NCBI RefSeq assembly: GCF_003259335.1
Contig: NZ_QLLL01000005.1
Coordinates: 496,001 to 560,000, forward strand
Source of the DNA: Chitinophaga skermanii
GTDB lineage: Bacteria; Bacteroidota; Bacteroidia; Chitinophagales; Chitinophagaceae
DNA: 64,000 nucleotides
Reading direction: 5' to 3'
Shown here: positions 17,195 through 26,403 of the stretch, piece after piece
How positions within the stretch are numbered: position 1 is the first letter of the stretch
Layout: each line of letters starts with the position of its first letter
Position numbers and translations under genes: made by a program
Notes under the pieces: model-generated
Told to the model about the DNA's origin: nothing
Databases searched by the model: none
What the model saw: only the letters and a program-made list of their open reading frames with translations

Positions 17195-17204
17195 AACGAA
17201 TAGT

Positions 17205-17255
17205 TATAGGGATTATTATAAGTAAGTGTGTGGATAAGGGAAGTTATAGGGAAAA
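17205..17255. repeat. Isolated copies of the 11-bp repeat unit
   Basis: TATAGGGATTA (17205-17215) and an adjacent pair, ATAAGGGAAGT and TATAGGGAAAA (17234-17255), match the degenerate end units of the 15350-15448 array. They sit in the gap between the PAP2 and glycosyltransferase genes. Confidence 0.55.
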
Positions 17256-17263
17256 ATGGCCGG

Positions 17264-17944
17264 TTATAGCGCGTTTAAGTTGGCGGTAGCATTCTGCAAG
17301 GCTGTTTTTTGCCTATAAGCAGCGCCCGTGTTTCTTAATTCAAATAACCAGAACATCAATAAGCTGGCGGTAGTGCCAATGATGCTTCCCACGTATACAT
17401 CCTCGTAGAAGTGTTGCGCTAAATAAATGCGCGAATAGCCTGCAAGGAGTGCGATGGCGAATAAGGCAAGTGCCCATTTTTGTGCTTTTACCGGCAACAT
17501 CATCGCTGTAAAACAACACATGGCAAATGCTGTAGAGGTGTGGCCCGATGGGAAACTAAGGCTGCTGTGAACATTTACCCAAGCTACTGTATGCACAATA
17601 GATGGATCTGGGAAATAAGCAATCGGGCGTGGTGCGTCGATGTAATGCTTAATCAGCTGTACAACGATGGCTACAAATAAGAAGGCAGCAGTGCCTACTA
17701 AAAATAACCTGAATTTCTTCCCGATTAACAACCCAATTAGCAAAGCTCCAAACGTAACGCCATCACCAATATAAGTGAGACCCGTTTGAAAATAATCTAA
17801 CCACAAACTGCGCGGACCGTTGATGGTTAAGAATAATGTTTCCTTGCTAAAGTAAAGCGGCAATAGTCCTCCAATGATGGCCCATGCTAAGAACGGCACA
17901 AAAAAATAACGGTTCTTGCGTACGAGCGTAAGAAGTGTTTTCAA
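17264..17944 (-). CDS. PAP2-family membrane phosphatase
   Basis: A 226-residue membrane protein with the full three-part acid phosphatase signature: K99-x6-R106-P107, P132-SGH-135, and S171-R172-x5-H178-x3-D182. Around six membrane helices. Members dephosphorylate lipid phosphates such as undecaprenyl pyrophosphate, phosphatidic acid or phosphatidylglycerol phosphate at the outer face of the inner membrane. Same strand as the GT39 gene, 69 bases upstream, so a shared role in lipid-linked sugar recycling is plausible but unproven. Confidence 0.9.
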   Translation of the reverse strand: MKTLLTLVRKNRYFFVPFLAWAIIGGLLPLYFSKETLFLTINGPRSLWLDYFQTGLTYIGDGVTFGALLIGLLIGKKFRLFLVGTAAFLFVAIVVQLIKHYIDAPRPIAYFPDPSIVHTVAWVNVHSSLSFPSGHTSTAFAMCCFTAMMLPVKAQKWALALFAIALLAGYSRIYLAQHFYEDVYVGSIIGTTASLLMFWLFELRNTGAAYRQKTALQNATANLNAL

Positions 17945-18024
17945 TGTCGAATATTTTGTTGTAGGTCTCCGTAAATATAACGCGACTTTTCAACGACAGG
18001 GCTTATTTCGACATTAGATTTGTA

Positions 18025-19479
18025 TTAATTTTCTGCTAAAGTTTTCTTCTTGATAATGGCCTTCTTTATTTTTTGGAAGAAGCGGAAATAGAATTCCTTG
18101 TTAAACAATTGAGAATCATTGAGTGCCTTGTATACTAGGAACACAGCAATCGGAATTAATATAGCATTGGAGAGCCACATGCCCGACCACGTTGCTAATA
18201 CCCCGCTGCGCGACATTTTTTCGCCCACCATGAAGAACACGTTGAAGATAACGAAGAATATCACGGCCAATACAAGCGGCATACCTAGGCCACCTTTCCT
18301 GATAATGGAACCCAAAGGGGCGCCCACCATAAACATCACGATACAAGAGAAGGATAGTGTGAATTTCCGCTGCCACTCTACTTTTGCAGAGCGTATGTTA
18401 CCGGTTTTACCATCGTAATCTTCAGCGGTATATTTGAGGTTGTTGAATACATCATTCATTTGCTGCTCGGCACGTTCTAATACCATCGAGCGGCGTTCGG
18501 GGGCTACTAAATCGAAGTACGATTTAATGTCTTTTGCCACCGGCGGTGCCGTTTTAGCCCAACCCGTATCGTTCCAACGGTAGAATGGGTAGCGCGACGT
18601 AACATAGGCATGCACATTTTTCACCAACGAATCTTGTGTACGCTTTGTAGAGTCGATCGACTTATCTAGTTGGCGAATATTGAGCATTTGGTTCAAGCTC
18701 GAGAACATGTTCACATCTAGGCGGTTGAGGGCAAAAGAAGTGAGATCGAAAGCTTTTGTATATTTTTTGAAGTGAAGGCGGATCAGTTCGCCACCGGTAC
18801 CGGTAGGCGTGAATCGTTCTTCATAACGCCAGCCATCTTCCAAGATGAAATACAAGTATTTTTTATCCGGCGAGAGGGTCATGATACCTTTTTTCGCGAG
18901 GATAACACGGTCGCCATTGCTACGTACGGCGCCATTGGGATCGCGATCGAATACCATTACGTTGTGAATGGTTCTGTTGTCGTTATCTTTTTTGGATACT
19001 TTGATGGTGTAGCCAGGAATATCGTTATAGAAAGTGCCTTGCTTGATATTGAAGGCGGGTTTGGTTTTAGTGATTTCGTAGAGCAACATCTTCGCCTTTA
19101 AATTGGCTACGGGAATTACGTAGTTGGCGAAGTTGAAGGCGAGGAACGCGATAATAGAACACACTACGAGGAGTGGGCTAATGAAGCGTAGCAAGGAAAT
19201 ACCGGCGGATTTAAGCGCAACGAGTTCGAAGCTTTCGCCGAGGTTACCGAAGGTCATAATCGACGATAATAGTACCGCCAAAGGCAGGGCCAAAGGTACC
19301 AAGCTGGCGCTGGTGTAGGTGAGTAAGGTAATGATAACGCCGGTTTCGAGCCCTTTACCTACGAGGTCGTCGATGTATTTCCAGAGGAATTGCATCATTA
19401 ACACGAAGAGCGTAACGAAGAAAGTCGCTACGAATGGGCCGAAAAATGTTTTTATAATGAGTTTATCGAGTTTCTTCAC
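18025..19479 (-). CDS. LptF/LptG (YjgP/YjgQ) family permease
   Basis: A 484-residue protein with the family layout: helices near the N-terminus (about 15-35, 50-75, 100-120), a large periplasmic beta-jellyroll domain (about 135-360), and three helices in the C-terminal third. The start MKKLDKLIIKTFFGPF is typical. LptF and LptG form the membrane part of the ABC exporter that extracts lipopolysaccharide from the inner membrane together with LptB. Bacteroidota members often carry a longer periplasmic insert, as here. Only one of the pair is in the window, so F and G cannot be told apart. Confidence 0.9.
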   Translation of the reverse strand: MKKLDKLIIKTFFGPFVATFFVTLFVLMMQFLWKYIDDLVGKGLETGVIITLLTYTSASLVPLALPLAVLLSSIMTFGNLGESFELVALKSAGISLLRFISPLLVVCSIIAFLAFNFANYVIPVANLKAKMLLYEITKTKPAFNIKQGTFYNDIPGYTIKVSKKDNDNRTIHNVMVFDRDPNGAVRSNGDRVILAKKGIMTLSPDKKYLYFILEDGWRYEERFTPTGTGGELIRLHFKKYTKAFDLTSFALNRLDVNMFSSLNQMLNIRQLDKSIDSTKRTQDSLVKNVHAYVTSRYPFYRWNDTGWAKTAPPVAKDIKSYFDLVAPERRSMVLERAEQQMNDVFNNLKYTAEDYDGKTGNIRSAKVEWQRKFTLSFSCIVMFMVGAPLGSIIRKGGLGMPLVLAVIFFVIFNVFFMVGEKMSRSGVLATWSGMWLSNAILIPIAVFLVYKALNDSQLFNKEFYFRFFQKIKKAIIKKKTLAEN

Positions 19480-19632
19480 CAGTTGCTTTTTAGGAACGTA
19501 AAATTAAAAGTTGGCTTTTATTTTTACGGAGAGCAAAAATAGTACGAATAAAGCAATGCGTAAACTGCCAATTACTGAAAATAGCGTTAAATTATCATAT
19601 TTCTGAAAGTAAAGGGGTATGAATTACAAAAA

Positions 19633-20292
19633 ATGAAGGATATGACAGCAGAAAGAGGGGGTACCAATTACGAATTAAGCGCGGCGGAATGGGCGATTGC
19701 CCGGGATGCGGAATTTATTTATGCGAAGAACCGGGTAATCGACAAGGTGTACGAGATGATGGGAGTGTTGCAGGGGGCCTTGGCGGAAACGAGTATAACG
19801 GGGGAGTTTGCGTTCCCGGGGAATTGTTTGCAATACGGGGCGAAGATATCGAAGGGGGAGAAGTATGAGCATTTGCCTTGGGTGATATTGGATTATCCAA
19901 GGTTATTTAAGGGAGCGGAGGTATTTGCCTTTAGGACGATGTTCTGGTGGGGGCAATATTTTTCCTGTACGCTGCACTTGGCGGGCGAGGTTAAAGATAG
20001 GTATGCCGCTAAATTGCTAGCTTGTAGGGAGCAATTGGCGGGCGAGGGATTTTCCGTATGTATACATGCCGACCCATGGTTGCATCATTTTGATGATACC
20101 AACTATAGATCCATTAGTAAAATGCAGCAAAGTGAGTGGGAGCAACGAGTGTTGGAGTCATCCTTCATTAAGCTGGCAAAGCCGTTTGCGCTAAGTGACT
20201 GGGGAAATATAATACCCTTAACCGTCCATGCTTATACGGTACTGCTGGGTATGTTGTACGATCAAAATCTTGGCGGGCGTGCTGCGCTTTAG
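19633..20292 (+). CDS. Hypothetical cytoplasmic protein
   Basis: A 219-residue protein that I do not recognise. It has no signal peptide. It is rich in aromatic residues (for example FRTMFWWGQYF, residues near 103-113, and ADPWLHHFDDTNYRS) and in glutamate in its N-terminal helix. It is probably a soluble alpha/beta protein of narrow distribution. Translation may begin at the first or fourth codon (both ATG). Its stop overlaps the stop of the convergent START-like gene within a TTAG tetramer. Confidence 0.6.
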   Translation: MKDMTAERGGTNYELSAAEWAIARDAEFIYAKNRVIDKVYEMMGVLQGALAETSITGEFAFPGNCLQYGAKISKGEKYEHLPWVILDYPRLFKGAEVFAFRTMFWWGQYFSCTLHLAGEVKDRYAAKLLACREQLAGEGFSVCIHADPWLHHFDDTNYRSISKMQQSEWEQRVLESSFIKLAKPFALSDWGNIIPLTVHAYTVLLGMLYDQNLGGRAAL

Positions 20293-20669
20293 TTACCGAT
20301 GCGGTGAAATAGGTCTTTAATCTGGTAGTCCCATAACTGGCTCTGGTCCTTAATTTCCTTTTTTTCAGCGAAGTCTCTAACGACTAAGATTGTTTCATTT
20401 GTAACTTCGGATATTTGTATACGAAATTCAAAAAACTCTTCTTTCGGGGCGTGGAGCCAATGTAAGCGGATGAATTCATCTTCTTCTTGTTCCAACACTT
20501 CAGCTTCTTCCACGGAACCGTTCCACGAAAAGGAAAACACGTTATCCCTAAAATCAACTTTATCGGCAAACCATTCTTGCAGGCCTGCGGGGGTACTTAG
20601 AAATTCATATAAAATACCTGGTGAGCATCTTACTGGATATTCTATCTCATATTGCACTTTCTTTGACAT
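20289..20669 (-). CDS. START-like/SRPBCC domain protein
   Basis: A 126-residue protein of the SRPBCC (START/AHSA1-like) fold, which forms a deep hydrophobic pocket for a lipid or other ligand. The N-terminal strand YEIEYPVRCSPGILYEFLST leads to the family helix and GLQEWFADKV, then a beta sheet with alternating acidic residues and a long C-terminal helix. It is close to the small START-like proteins found in Bacteroidota without assigned function. Convergent with the upstream hypothetical gene, sharing four bases at the stops. Confidence 0.85.
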   Translation of the reverse strand: MSKKVQYEIEYPVRCSPGILYEFLSTPAGLQEWFADKVDFRDNVFSFSWNGSVEEAEVLEQEEDEFIRLHWLHAPKEEFFEFRIQISEVTNETILVVRDFAEKKEIKDQSQLWDYQIKDLFHRIGN

Positions 20670-21014
20670 CGCTCAAATTATTAAAAATTCAAAACCATCT
20701 GGCTGCAATTATAGAAAAATATTTAATTTATCAAAATAAATTTTTAAATATTTCCGAGGATTTAACTTTTATTTAGATACGATTTAATATTAATTTATAT
20801 ATTAAAGCTAATCATAATTTAAAAATGCGTCCATATGTACTTTGGGCGCTAATTTTGGCCTATCTCGATAAATTCCTTTGTAACCCTTTGCTATTCAGCA
20901 TTCCAGGCGATTGCTTCAAAGTGCCTGCCACCGCGGTTTTTTTACTTATTGAAAACCAATATTTAAACACTCAATCGATTTTGTTTGAAAAGGATTTAAC
21001 AATAAATTATTTTT
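20670..21014. other. AT-rich region upstream of rpoD
   Basis: About 345 bases with high AT content holding the divergent promoters of the START-like gene and rpoD. A 78-codon open frame here (20825-21061) overlaps the rpoD promoter and is not credible. Confidence 0.5.
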
Positions 21015-21045
21015 TTTGGGTCGTTTCTAAAAAAAGTTATTTTTG
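21015..21045 (+). promoter_or_regulatory. rpoD promoter, Bacteroidota type
   Basis: -33 element TTTG (21015-21018), 19 bases, then -7 element TATTTTTG (21038-21045). Both sequence and spacing match the consensus for the primary sigma factor of this phylum, and the start codon follows 50 bases later. Confidence 0.7.
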
Positions 21046-21095
21046 TTACGCATTCTTCTAATTAACTTTTATTTACCTGTAACTGTTCCGATGCT

Positions 21096-21971
21096 ATGTC
21101 AATGCGCCAACTAAAAATCACCAAGTCTATCACCAACAGGGAATCGCAGTCGTTGGAAAAATATCTCCAGGAAATAGGGAAAGTGGACCTTATTACACCG
21201 GAGGAGGAAGTTAACCTGGCGATCCGTATTAAGCAAGGAGATCAGCGCGCTTTAGAGAAACTAACAAAAGCTAACCTACGTTTCGTTGTTTCCGTGGCCA
21301 AACAATATCAAAACCAAGGTTTATCGCTGAGCGACCTTATCAACGAAGGTAACCTCGGCTTAATCAAGGCGGCACAACGTTTTGATGAAACACGTGGTTT
21401 TAAATTTATTTCATACGCCGTATGGTGGATTCGTCAATCTATTTTGCAGGCTTTGGCAGAGCAATCGCGTATTGTTCGTTTGCCATTGAACAAAGTAGGT
21501 CTCTCAAATAAAATCAGTAAAGCTTATTCACAGCTTGAACAAGAATACGAAAGGGAACCATCTCCCGACGAATTGGCTACTATTCTCGAGATCAACACCG
21601 AGGAAGTAGAAGCTACACTAGGAGTAGCGGCGCGCCACGTGTCGATGGATGCCCCTTTTATTGATGGAGAAGATAACTCGTTATTGGATGTATTGGAAAA
21701 CCCTAATGCTTCTAGTGCCGACGAAGAGCTCGATCACCACGATTCGCTTCGCCGCGAAATCGAAAGATCTCTTTCAACACTCACCGATCGCCAGAAAGAT
21801 GTGATCATGCTATACTTCGGTATTGCCGTGGAACATCCTATGTCGCTCGAGGATATCGGGGAAAAATTTGGTTTAACCCGCGAACGTGTTCGCCAGATTA
21901 AGGACAAGGCTATTACCAAGCTACGTACGACTTCGCGCAGTAAGCTGTTAAGAAATTACCTCGGAAACTAA
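21096..21971 (+). CDS. rpoD: Primary sigma factor RpoD/SigA
   Basis: A 291-residue sigma-70 factor lacking the long N-terminal region 1.1, as is usual in Bacteroidota. Region 1.2 ([20 protein letters not shown]), region 2 with the core-binding and -10 recognition helices ([16 protein letters not shown], the [14 protein letters not shown] motif and the [14 protein letters not shown] stretch), region 3 and region 4 with the -33-binding helix-turn-helix ([20 protein letters not shown]) are complete. The family-typical start MRQLKITKS is the third codon, so ATG 21102 is an alternative. It directs most transcription, including that from the TAnnTTTG promoters noted in this window. Confidence 0.97.
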   Translation: MSMRQLKITKSITNRESQSLEKYLQEIGKVDLITPEEEVNLAIRIKQGDQRALEKLTKANLRFVVSVAKQYQNQGLSLSDLINEGNLGLIKAAQRFDETRGFKFISYAVWWIRQSILQALAEQSRIVRLPLNKVGLSNKISKAYSQLEQEYEREPSPDELATILEINTEEVEATLGVAARHVSMDAPFIDGEDNSLLDVLENPNASSADEELDHHDSLRREIERSLSTLTDRQKDVIMLYFGIAVEHPMSLEDIGEKFGLTRERVRQIKDKAITKLRTTSRSKLLRNYLGN

Positions 21972-22024
21972 ATTGGAGGAGATCATGCTATAAGATTGCA
22001 TGAACGAAATTTTAAAATAAAACT

Positions 22025-22032
22025 TATTTTTG
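22025..22032 (+). promoter_or_regulatory. Candidate -7 element for ffh
   Basis: TATTTTTG followed by GCCGACC, a typical Bacteroidota -7 context. The predicted transcript would begin near 22040 and carry the following hairpin in its leader. No clear -33 TTG. Confidence 0.4.
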
Positions 22033-22041
22033 CCGACCTTT

Positions 22042-22078
22042 AAATGGTGAGTATTTCTAAAATATTCACCATTTTTAT
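22042..22078 (+). terminator. Hairpin between rpoD and ffh
   Basis: AAATGGTGAGTATT pairs with AATATTCACCATTT with one G-T pair, followed by T-rich sequence. It is most simply the rpoD terminator; since it lies downstream of a possible ffh promoter it could also be a leader structure. Confidence 0.65.
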
Positions 22079-22113
22079 TTAGCAACAGCAATTCATTACA
22101 AAAAAATATAGCA

Positions 22114-23439
22114 ATGTTTGAATCTTTATCGGAGCGGCTCGAAGGGGCGTTTAAGCAACTTAAAGGGGAAGGACGAATTTCCGATATTAACGTAGCCTCT
22201 ACCGTGAAAGAGATCCGTCGTGCTCTTGTTGACGCGGATGTTAACTACAAAATCGCTAAAGAATTTACCGACCGTGTAAAAGATAAAGCACTGGGTGAAA
22301 AGGTAATTACAGCCATTTCTCCTGGCCAGTTAATGGTAAAGATCGTGAAGGATGAGTTGGTATCCCTGATGGGTAATACCGAGGTAGAGGTTGATTTGAA
22401 ACCTAACCCTACCATTATCTTGATCGCAGGTTTGCAAGGTTCCGGTAAAACAACGTTTTCCGGTAAGTTGGCGAACTTTTTGAAAACCAAAAAGGCTAAA
22501 AAACCGTTGTTAGTAGCAGGCGATATTTACCGCCCAGCTGCGATCGACCAATTACAAGTACTCGGTTCGCAGATCGGCGTAGAAGTCTACAGCGAGCCTG
22601 AAAATAAAAACGCGGTAGAAATCGCGCAAAATGCCATCAAGCAAGCGAAAGCGAATGGCAACAACGTTATTATCATCGATACGGCCGGTCGTTTGGCGGT
22701 AGACGAGGTAATGATGACCGAGGTAGCGAACATTAAGGCGGCGGTGAACCCGCAAGAGATATTGTTCGTAGTGGATTCGATGACGGGCCAGGATGCTGTT
22801 AACACAGCGAAAGCCTTCAACGACCGTTTAGACTTCTCGGGTGTTGTATTAACCAAGTTAGATGGTGATACCCGTGGTGGTGCCGCCCTTACGATCAAAT
22901 ACACGGTAAATAAGCCGATTAAGTTCGTAAGTATGGGTGAAAAGCTCGATACGCTCGACGTTTTCTACCCTGAAAGGATGGCCCAGCGTATTTTGGGTAT
23001 GGGTGATATTACCACCCTTGTTGAGCGTGCGCAAGCGCAGTTCGACGAAGAGCAGGCGAAGAAATTAGAGAAAAAGATTCGCCAAAACCAGTTCGATTTC
23101 GACGATTTCAAGGAGCAATTGCAACAAATCAAGAAAATGGGTAGCCTTAAAGATTTGTTAGGAATGATCCCGGGGATTGGTAAAGCGGTGAAAGATATCG
23201 ATATTAGCGACGATGCCTTTAAGGGTATTGAGGCGATGATTAACTCGATGACGCCGGAAGAAAGGGGCAACCCGGATCTCATTAATGGCAGTCGCAGGCA
23301 GCGTATTGCGAAAGGAAGCGGTAAAAACATTACAGATGTGAACCAATTCATGAAGCAATTCGACCAAATGCGCCAAATGATGAAATCTATGAATAAAATA
23401 CCAGGAGGAGCCCGCGGTTTCAAAGGCTTAGGTAGATAA
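22114..23439 (+). CDS. ffh: Signal recognition particle protein Ffh
   Basis: A 441-residue SRP54-type GTPase. N-terminal helical bundle (1-90), G domain with P-loop GLQGSGKTT (about 107-115), the DTAGR motif, TKLDGDTRGGAAL and the GxGEKxxxLxxF-like SMGEKLDTLDVFYP closing stretch, then a methionine-rich M domain (from about 325) with the MIPGIG and QRIAKGSG RNA-binding motifs. It binds signal sequences and 4.5S RNA and delivers nascent membrane proteins to FtsY. Length and motif order are standard. Confidence 0.97.
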   Translation: MFESLSERLEGAFKQLKGEGRISDINVASTVKEIRRALVDADVNYKIAKEFTDRVKDKALGEKVITAISPGQLMVKIVKDELVSLMGNTEVEVDLKPNPTIILIAGLQGSGKTTFSGKLANFLKTKKAKKPLLVAGDIYRPAAIDQLQVLGSQIGVEVYSEPENKNAVEIAQNAIKQAKANGNNVIIIDTAGRLAVDEVMMTEVANIKAAVNPQEILFVVDSMTGQDAVNTAKAFNDRLDFSGVVLTKLDGDTRGGAALTIKYTVNKPIKFVSMGEKLDTLDVFYPERMAQRILGMGDITTLVERAQAQFDEEQAKKLEKKIRQNQFDFDDFKEQLQQIKKMGSLKDLLGMIPGIGKAVKDIDISDDAFKGIEAMINSMTPEERGNPDLINGSRRQRIAKGSGKNITDVNQFMKQFDQMRQMMKSMNKIPGGARGFKGLGR

Positions 23440-23474
23440 TAAACAACTTTTTTAAAACTTTTGCTGCAAGAGTT

Positions 23475-23504
23475 TTGATTTTTGAAAATTGTGGAGTACA
23501 TTTG
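23475..23504 (+). promoter_or_regulatory. rpsP promoter, Bacteroidota type
   Basis: -33 TTG (23475-23477, within TTTTG), exactly 19 bases, then -7 TACATTTG (23497-23504), 52 bases before the rpsP start. A weak hairpin at 23454-23476, probably the ffh terminator, overlaps the -33 element. Confidence 0.65.
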
Positions 23505-23556
23505 CTGCCCAATTAAAAATTATTTTTTAACTCGCAACAAATAATTCGACTTATTT

Positions 23557-24006
23557 ATGCCAGTAAAGATCCGTTTACAAAGACATGGCGCTAAAAAGAG
23601 ACCGTTTTACTTTATCGTAGTAGCAGACGCTCGCGCCCCAAGAGATGGTAAGTTCATCCAAAAGATCGGTACTTACAATCCATTAACAGTTCCAGCTTCT
23701 ATCAACATCGACACTGAAAAAGCGTTACGTTGGTTACAGAAAGGTGCACAACCTACTGATACTGTTAGAAGAATTTTATCATTCAAAGGTGTTCTTTACT
23801 TGAAACACTTGTTGAGAGGTGTACAATTAGGTTTGTTTGATGAGCCTACAGCGTACAAAAAATTCGAACAATGGCAAGCAGATCACGAACAAAAAGTATC
23901 TTCTCGTCGTGAAGCAAACAAAAGAGCAAGAGTAGCTACTCCGATCGTAAGAAAAGTTGAAGATGCTCCAGCAGCTCCAGCTCCATCTGAAGGCGAAGAA
24001 GCATAA
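23557..24006 (+). CDS. rpsP: 30S ribosomal protein S16
   Basis: A 149-residue S16 protein. Core residues 1-80 are canonical ([36 protein letters not shown] motif set in shorter pieces, followed by a PTDTVRRIL helix). The C-terminal extension of about 60 residues is basic then Ala/Pro/Glu-rich ([13 protein letters not shown]), a feature of Bacteroidota S16. It helps assemble the 30S body. A terminator separates it from rimM, although the rpsP-rimM-trmD-rplS order is kept. Confidence 0.97.
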   Translation: MPVKIRLQRHGAKKRPFYFIVVADARAPRDGKFIQKIGTYNPLTVPASINIDTEKALRWLQKGAQPTDTVRRILSFKGVLYLKHLLRGVQLGLFDEPTAYKKFEQWQADHEQKVSSRREANKRARVATPIVRKVEDAPAAPAPSEGEEA

Positions 24007-24027
24007 TTTTTTGCTTACAAATACTTC

Positions 24028-24067
24028 AAAAAGGGAAATTTGCTCGCAAAGTTCCCTTTTTGCTTTT
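24028..24067 (+). terminator. Rho-independent terminator after rpsP
   Basis: AAAAAGGGAAATTTGC (24028-24043) pairs with GCAAAGTTCCCTTTTT (24046-24061), with one mismatch, running into T-rich sequence. Confidence 0.85.
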
Positions 24068-24159
24068 TATCCAGGGCTTGCTATATGCACCCTTCCAGGT
24101 AATGGCCGGCGGTAATTTTTTACCATGCCATTGAATGTACAAGCACCCTCACTCGCATC

Positions 24160-24678
24160 ATGAATAATTACTTTAGCATCGGGAAACTTACGGCCGCCTT
24201 TGGTATCAATGGCGAAGTAGTTTTGAAGCATAGCTTGGGAAAGAAGACTTCCTTGAAAGGCGTGGAAGCGATTTTCGTGGAAGAAAAGAAGAATAGTTTT
24301 ATCCCTTATTTCGTTACAAGTGCCAAAGCCAAAGACCACGAAAACGTGTATCTCAAACTAGAAGGCATCGAATCGCGCGAACAGGCCCAAAAGATCGTTC
24401 CAAAGAATGTATACCTATCGGAAGACGATTTTAAACAACAAGCGGCCAGCAGTTCGCCGTTATCGCTACTAGGCTTTATGGCAAATGACGAAGAAAGGGG
24501 CGAATTGGGAAAGATTGAAGAAGTGATTGAAATGCCTATGCAAGTGCTGGCAAAAGTGATGATCAACGATAAAGAGGTACTGTTACCATTGAATGAGCAA
24601 ACCTTGGTGAAGGTGAATAAGAAGGACCAGTCGGTACTTTTACGCCTCCCGGATGGTTTAATCGACCTTTACCTGTAA
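24160..24678 (+). CDS. rimM: Ribosome maturation factor RimM
   Basis: A 172-residue RimM. N-terminal beta-barrel (YFSIGKLTAAFGINGEV start, GxxGxxGEV family motif), a linker, and the C-terminal PRC-barrel (ERGELGKIEEVIEMPMQ, then LLPLNEQTLVKV). It binds S19 and helps process and mature the 30S head. It is followed 17 bases later by trmD. The gene has no clear promoter between it and the rpsP terminator, so partial readthrough is likely. Confidence 0.95.
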   Translation: MNNYFSIGKLTAAFGINGEVVLKHSLGKKTSLKGVEAIFVEEKKNSFIPYFVTSAKAKDHENVYLKLEGIESREQAQKIVPKNVYLSEDDFKQQAASSSPLSLLGFMANDEERGELGKIEEVIEMPMQVLAKVMINDKEVLLPLNEQTLVKVNKKDQSVLLRLPDGLIDLYL

Positions 24679-24695
24679 TATAACTGACTGAAAAG

Positions 24696-25367
24696 ATGAG
24701 AATCGATATCATTAGCGTAATGCCGGAGTTATTGGAGAGCCCGTTTTCTCACTCTATTTTAAAGAGAGCGAAAACAAAAGGCTTGTTGGAAGTGAATTTA
24801 CATCACCTCCGCGATTACTCCACCCAAAAGCAAAAGCAGGTAGATGACTACCAGTTTGGCGGCGGGGCAGGTATGGTAATGATGGTAGAACCTTTGGTAA
24901 ATGCCATCGAGAGCCTTCAAAAGGAGGTTACATACGATGAGATCATTTATTTAACCCCGGATGGTAAAACCTTGAACCAGCGGATTGCTAATACCTTGTC
25001 GCTCAAAGGCAATTTATTAATGATTTGCGGTCATTATAAAGGCATCGACGAGCGTATTCGCGAGCATTATGTGACGTTGGAGATTTCGATAGGAGATTAC
25101 GTGTTATCTGGGGGAGAATTGGCGGCTGCGGTGTTGGTAGACAGCATTGGCAGGTTGTTGCCGGGGGTATTGAACGACGAAACGTCGGCATTATTTGATT
25201 CATTCCAGGATGATTTATTGGCGCCACCGGTGTACACTCGGCCGGAGGAGTTTAGGGGATGGAAGGTACCGGAAGTATTATTGAGTGGAGATCATAGAAA
25301 AATCGAGGATTGGCGGCACGAACAGGCACTGAAAAGAACGCAGGAACGTCGACCAGACTTATTATAA
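24696..25367 (+). CDS. trmD: tRNA (guanine37-N1)-methyltransferase TrmD
   Basis: A 223-residue SPOUT-class methyltransferase that makes m1G37 in tRNA and prevents +1 frameshifting. The start [17 protein letters not shown], the [12 protein letters not shown] motif, the knot residues [12 protein letters not shown], and [13 protein letters not shown] are all present, followed by [26 protein letters not shown]. Full length for the family. Co-directional with rimM and rplS. Confidence 0.97.
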   Translation: MRIDIISVMPELLESPFSHSILKRAKTKGLLEVNLHHLRDYSTQKQKQVDDYQFGGGAGMVMMVEPLVNAIESLQKEVTYDEIIYLTPDGKTLNQRIANTLSLKGNLLMICGHYKGIDERIREHYVTLEISIGDYVLSGGELAAAVLVDSIGRLLPGVLNDETSALFDSFQDDLLAPPVYTRPEEFRGWKVPEVLLSGDHRKIEDWRHEQALKRTQERRPDLL

Positions 25368-25424
25368 ACCAATTTTTTAAACCGGGTGGCAAATTATTTT
25401 TTATCAATTAGATGAAAAATTTAC

Positions 25425-25454
25425 TTGGATTCTGGATTTTCTTTCCTACCTTTG
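25425..25454 (+). promoter_or_regulatory. rplS promoter, Bacteroidota type
   Basis: -33 TTG (25425-25427), exactly 19 bases, then -7 TACCTTTG (25447-25454), 21 bases before ATG 25476. The promoter lies inside the possible upstream extension of the reading frame, which argues for the shorter rplS start. Confidence 0.7.
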
Positions 25455-25475
25455 CCGTCCTTAAATAATAGAAAG

Positions 25476-25823
25476 ATGAACGCAATTTCATTTGTTCACG
25501 AGCAATTGACAGCTAAAAAAGAGTATCCTAAGTTTAAAGCAGGTGATAACATCACTGTTAACTATAAAATCGTTGAAGGTAACAAGGAGCGTATCCAGTC
25601 CTTCAAAGGCGATGTAGTTAAGATCCAAGGTGTTGGTTTCACAGCTTCATTTACTGTAAGGAAAATTTCTGACGGTATTGGTGTTGAAAGGGTGTTTCCA
25701 ATGTACTCTCCGAACATCGATTCTATCGTACTTCACAAAGTAGGTAAAGTTAGAAGAGCTAGATTGTTCTACTTGCGCGACCGTCAAGGTAAAGCAGCTC
25801 GTATTAAAGAAAAAAGGGTTTAG
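25476..25823 (+). CDS. rplS: 50S ribosomal protein L19
   Basis: A 115-residue L19. The sequence MNAISFVHEQL begins the conserved protein; residues 20-100 hold the family core (FKAGDNITVNYKIVEGNKERIQ, GVERVFPMYSPNI, KVGKVRRARLFYLRDRQGKAARI). The frame is open upstream to 25425, but the promoter and the family length place the start at 25476. L19 lies at the subunit interface near the A-site bridge. Followed by a strong terminator. Confidence 0.97.
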   Translation: MNAISFVHEQLTAKKEYPKFKAGDNITVNYKIVEGNKERIQSFKGDVVKIQGVGFTASFTVRKISDGIGVERVFPMYSPNIDSIVLHKVGKVRRARLFYLRDRQGKAARIKEKRV

Positions 25824-25848
25824 TATATATACAGGGAAAATTAGTGAG

Positions 25849-25878
25849 AACGGGAACCGTTGTTGGTTCCCGTTTTTC
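25849..25878 (+). terminator. Rho-independent terminator after rplS
   Basis: AACGGGAACC and GGTTCCCGTT (10 perfect pairs) around a 6-base loop, then a T tract. Confidence 0.9.
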
Positions 25879-26026
25879 TTGTAAAGTACCGTTTGTATAA
25901 TATTCAACCGAAATAGGAAAACTATGCCAGGGTTTAGGCCCGCACCAGGCGAGAATGGGCGATTAAAAAGGAATTAAAAGTCTACCAATGGTACATTGGT
26001 GGAATATGAAAAACCGAATTAATAGC

Positions 26027-26034
26027 TATCTTTG
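26027..26034 (+). promoter_or_regulatory. Candidate -7 element for tatA
   Basis: TATCTTTG matches TAnnTTTG and lies 27 bases before ATG 26062, a position that fits a short leader. The -33 region is poor. Confidence 0.45.
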
Positions 26035-26061
26035 TTTGATGAACATTTAAACACTGAGAAA

Positions 26062-26292
26062 ATGACTGCAATTTTTGTAAAAGCACCTTTTTTATTATTT
26101 CAAGAATTAGGCATGACAGAACTACTTTTGATCGCGTTGGTGGTATTGTTGCTGTTTGGTGGTAAGAAAATCCCTGAGTTGATGCGTGGCCTTGGTAAAG
26201 GTATCCGTGAATTCAACGATGCAAAAAACAACGTACGCCAAGAAATCGAAGATGGCATGAAAGAAAAGCCAGCTTCTGAGAAGAAAGCGTAA
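26062..26292 (+). CDS. tatA: Twin-arginine translocase subunit TatA/E
   Basis: A 76-residue protein with one membrane helix (about 18-33, [14 protein letters not shown]), the [20 protein letters not shown] amphipathic helix that defines TatA, and an acidic/basic tail. TatA forms the variable pore of the Tat system with TatC. The frame is open to a TTG at 26032, but ATG 26062 lies downstream of the likely promoter; ATG 26110 would give the shortest typical TatA. TatC is not in the window. Confidence 0.92.
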   Translation: MTAIFVKAPFLLFQELGMTELLLIALVVLLLFGGKKIPELMRGLGKGIREFNDAKNNVRQEIEDGMKEKPASEKKA

Positions 26293-26403
26293 TTAGGTTC
26301 TAAGACCTTTTTCTTTTTATCCTCTCTTTTTAGATTGATCGACGGGGGTGTGAGATAATGTGGAAAAATCTTCCATTGTTAGATTTTTAAACTGGTTTGG
26401 GTT

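Noticed and set aside
20825..21061. 78-codon open frame upstream of rpoD
   Set aside because: It covers the rpoD promoter and AT-rich DNA; the protein is rich in Phe, Leu and Tyr from AT bias.
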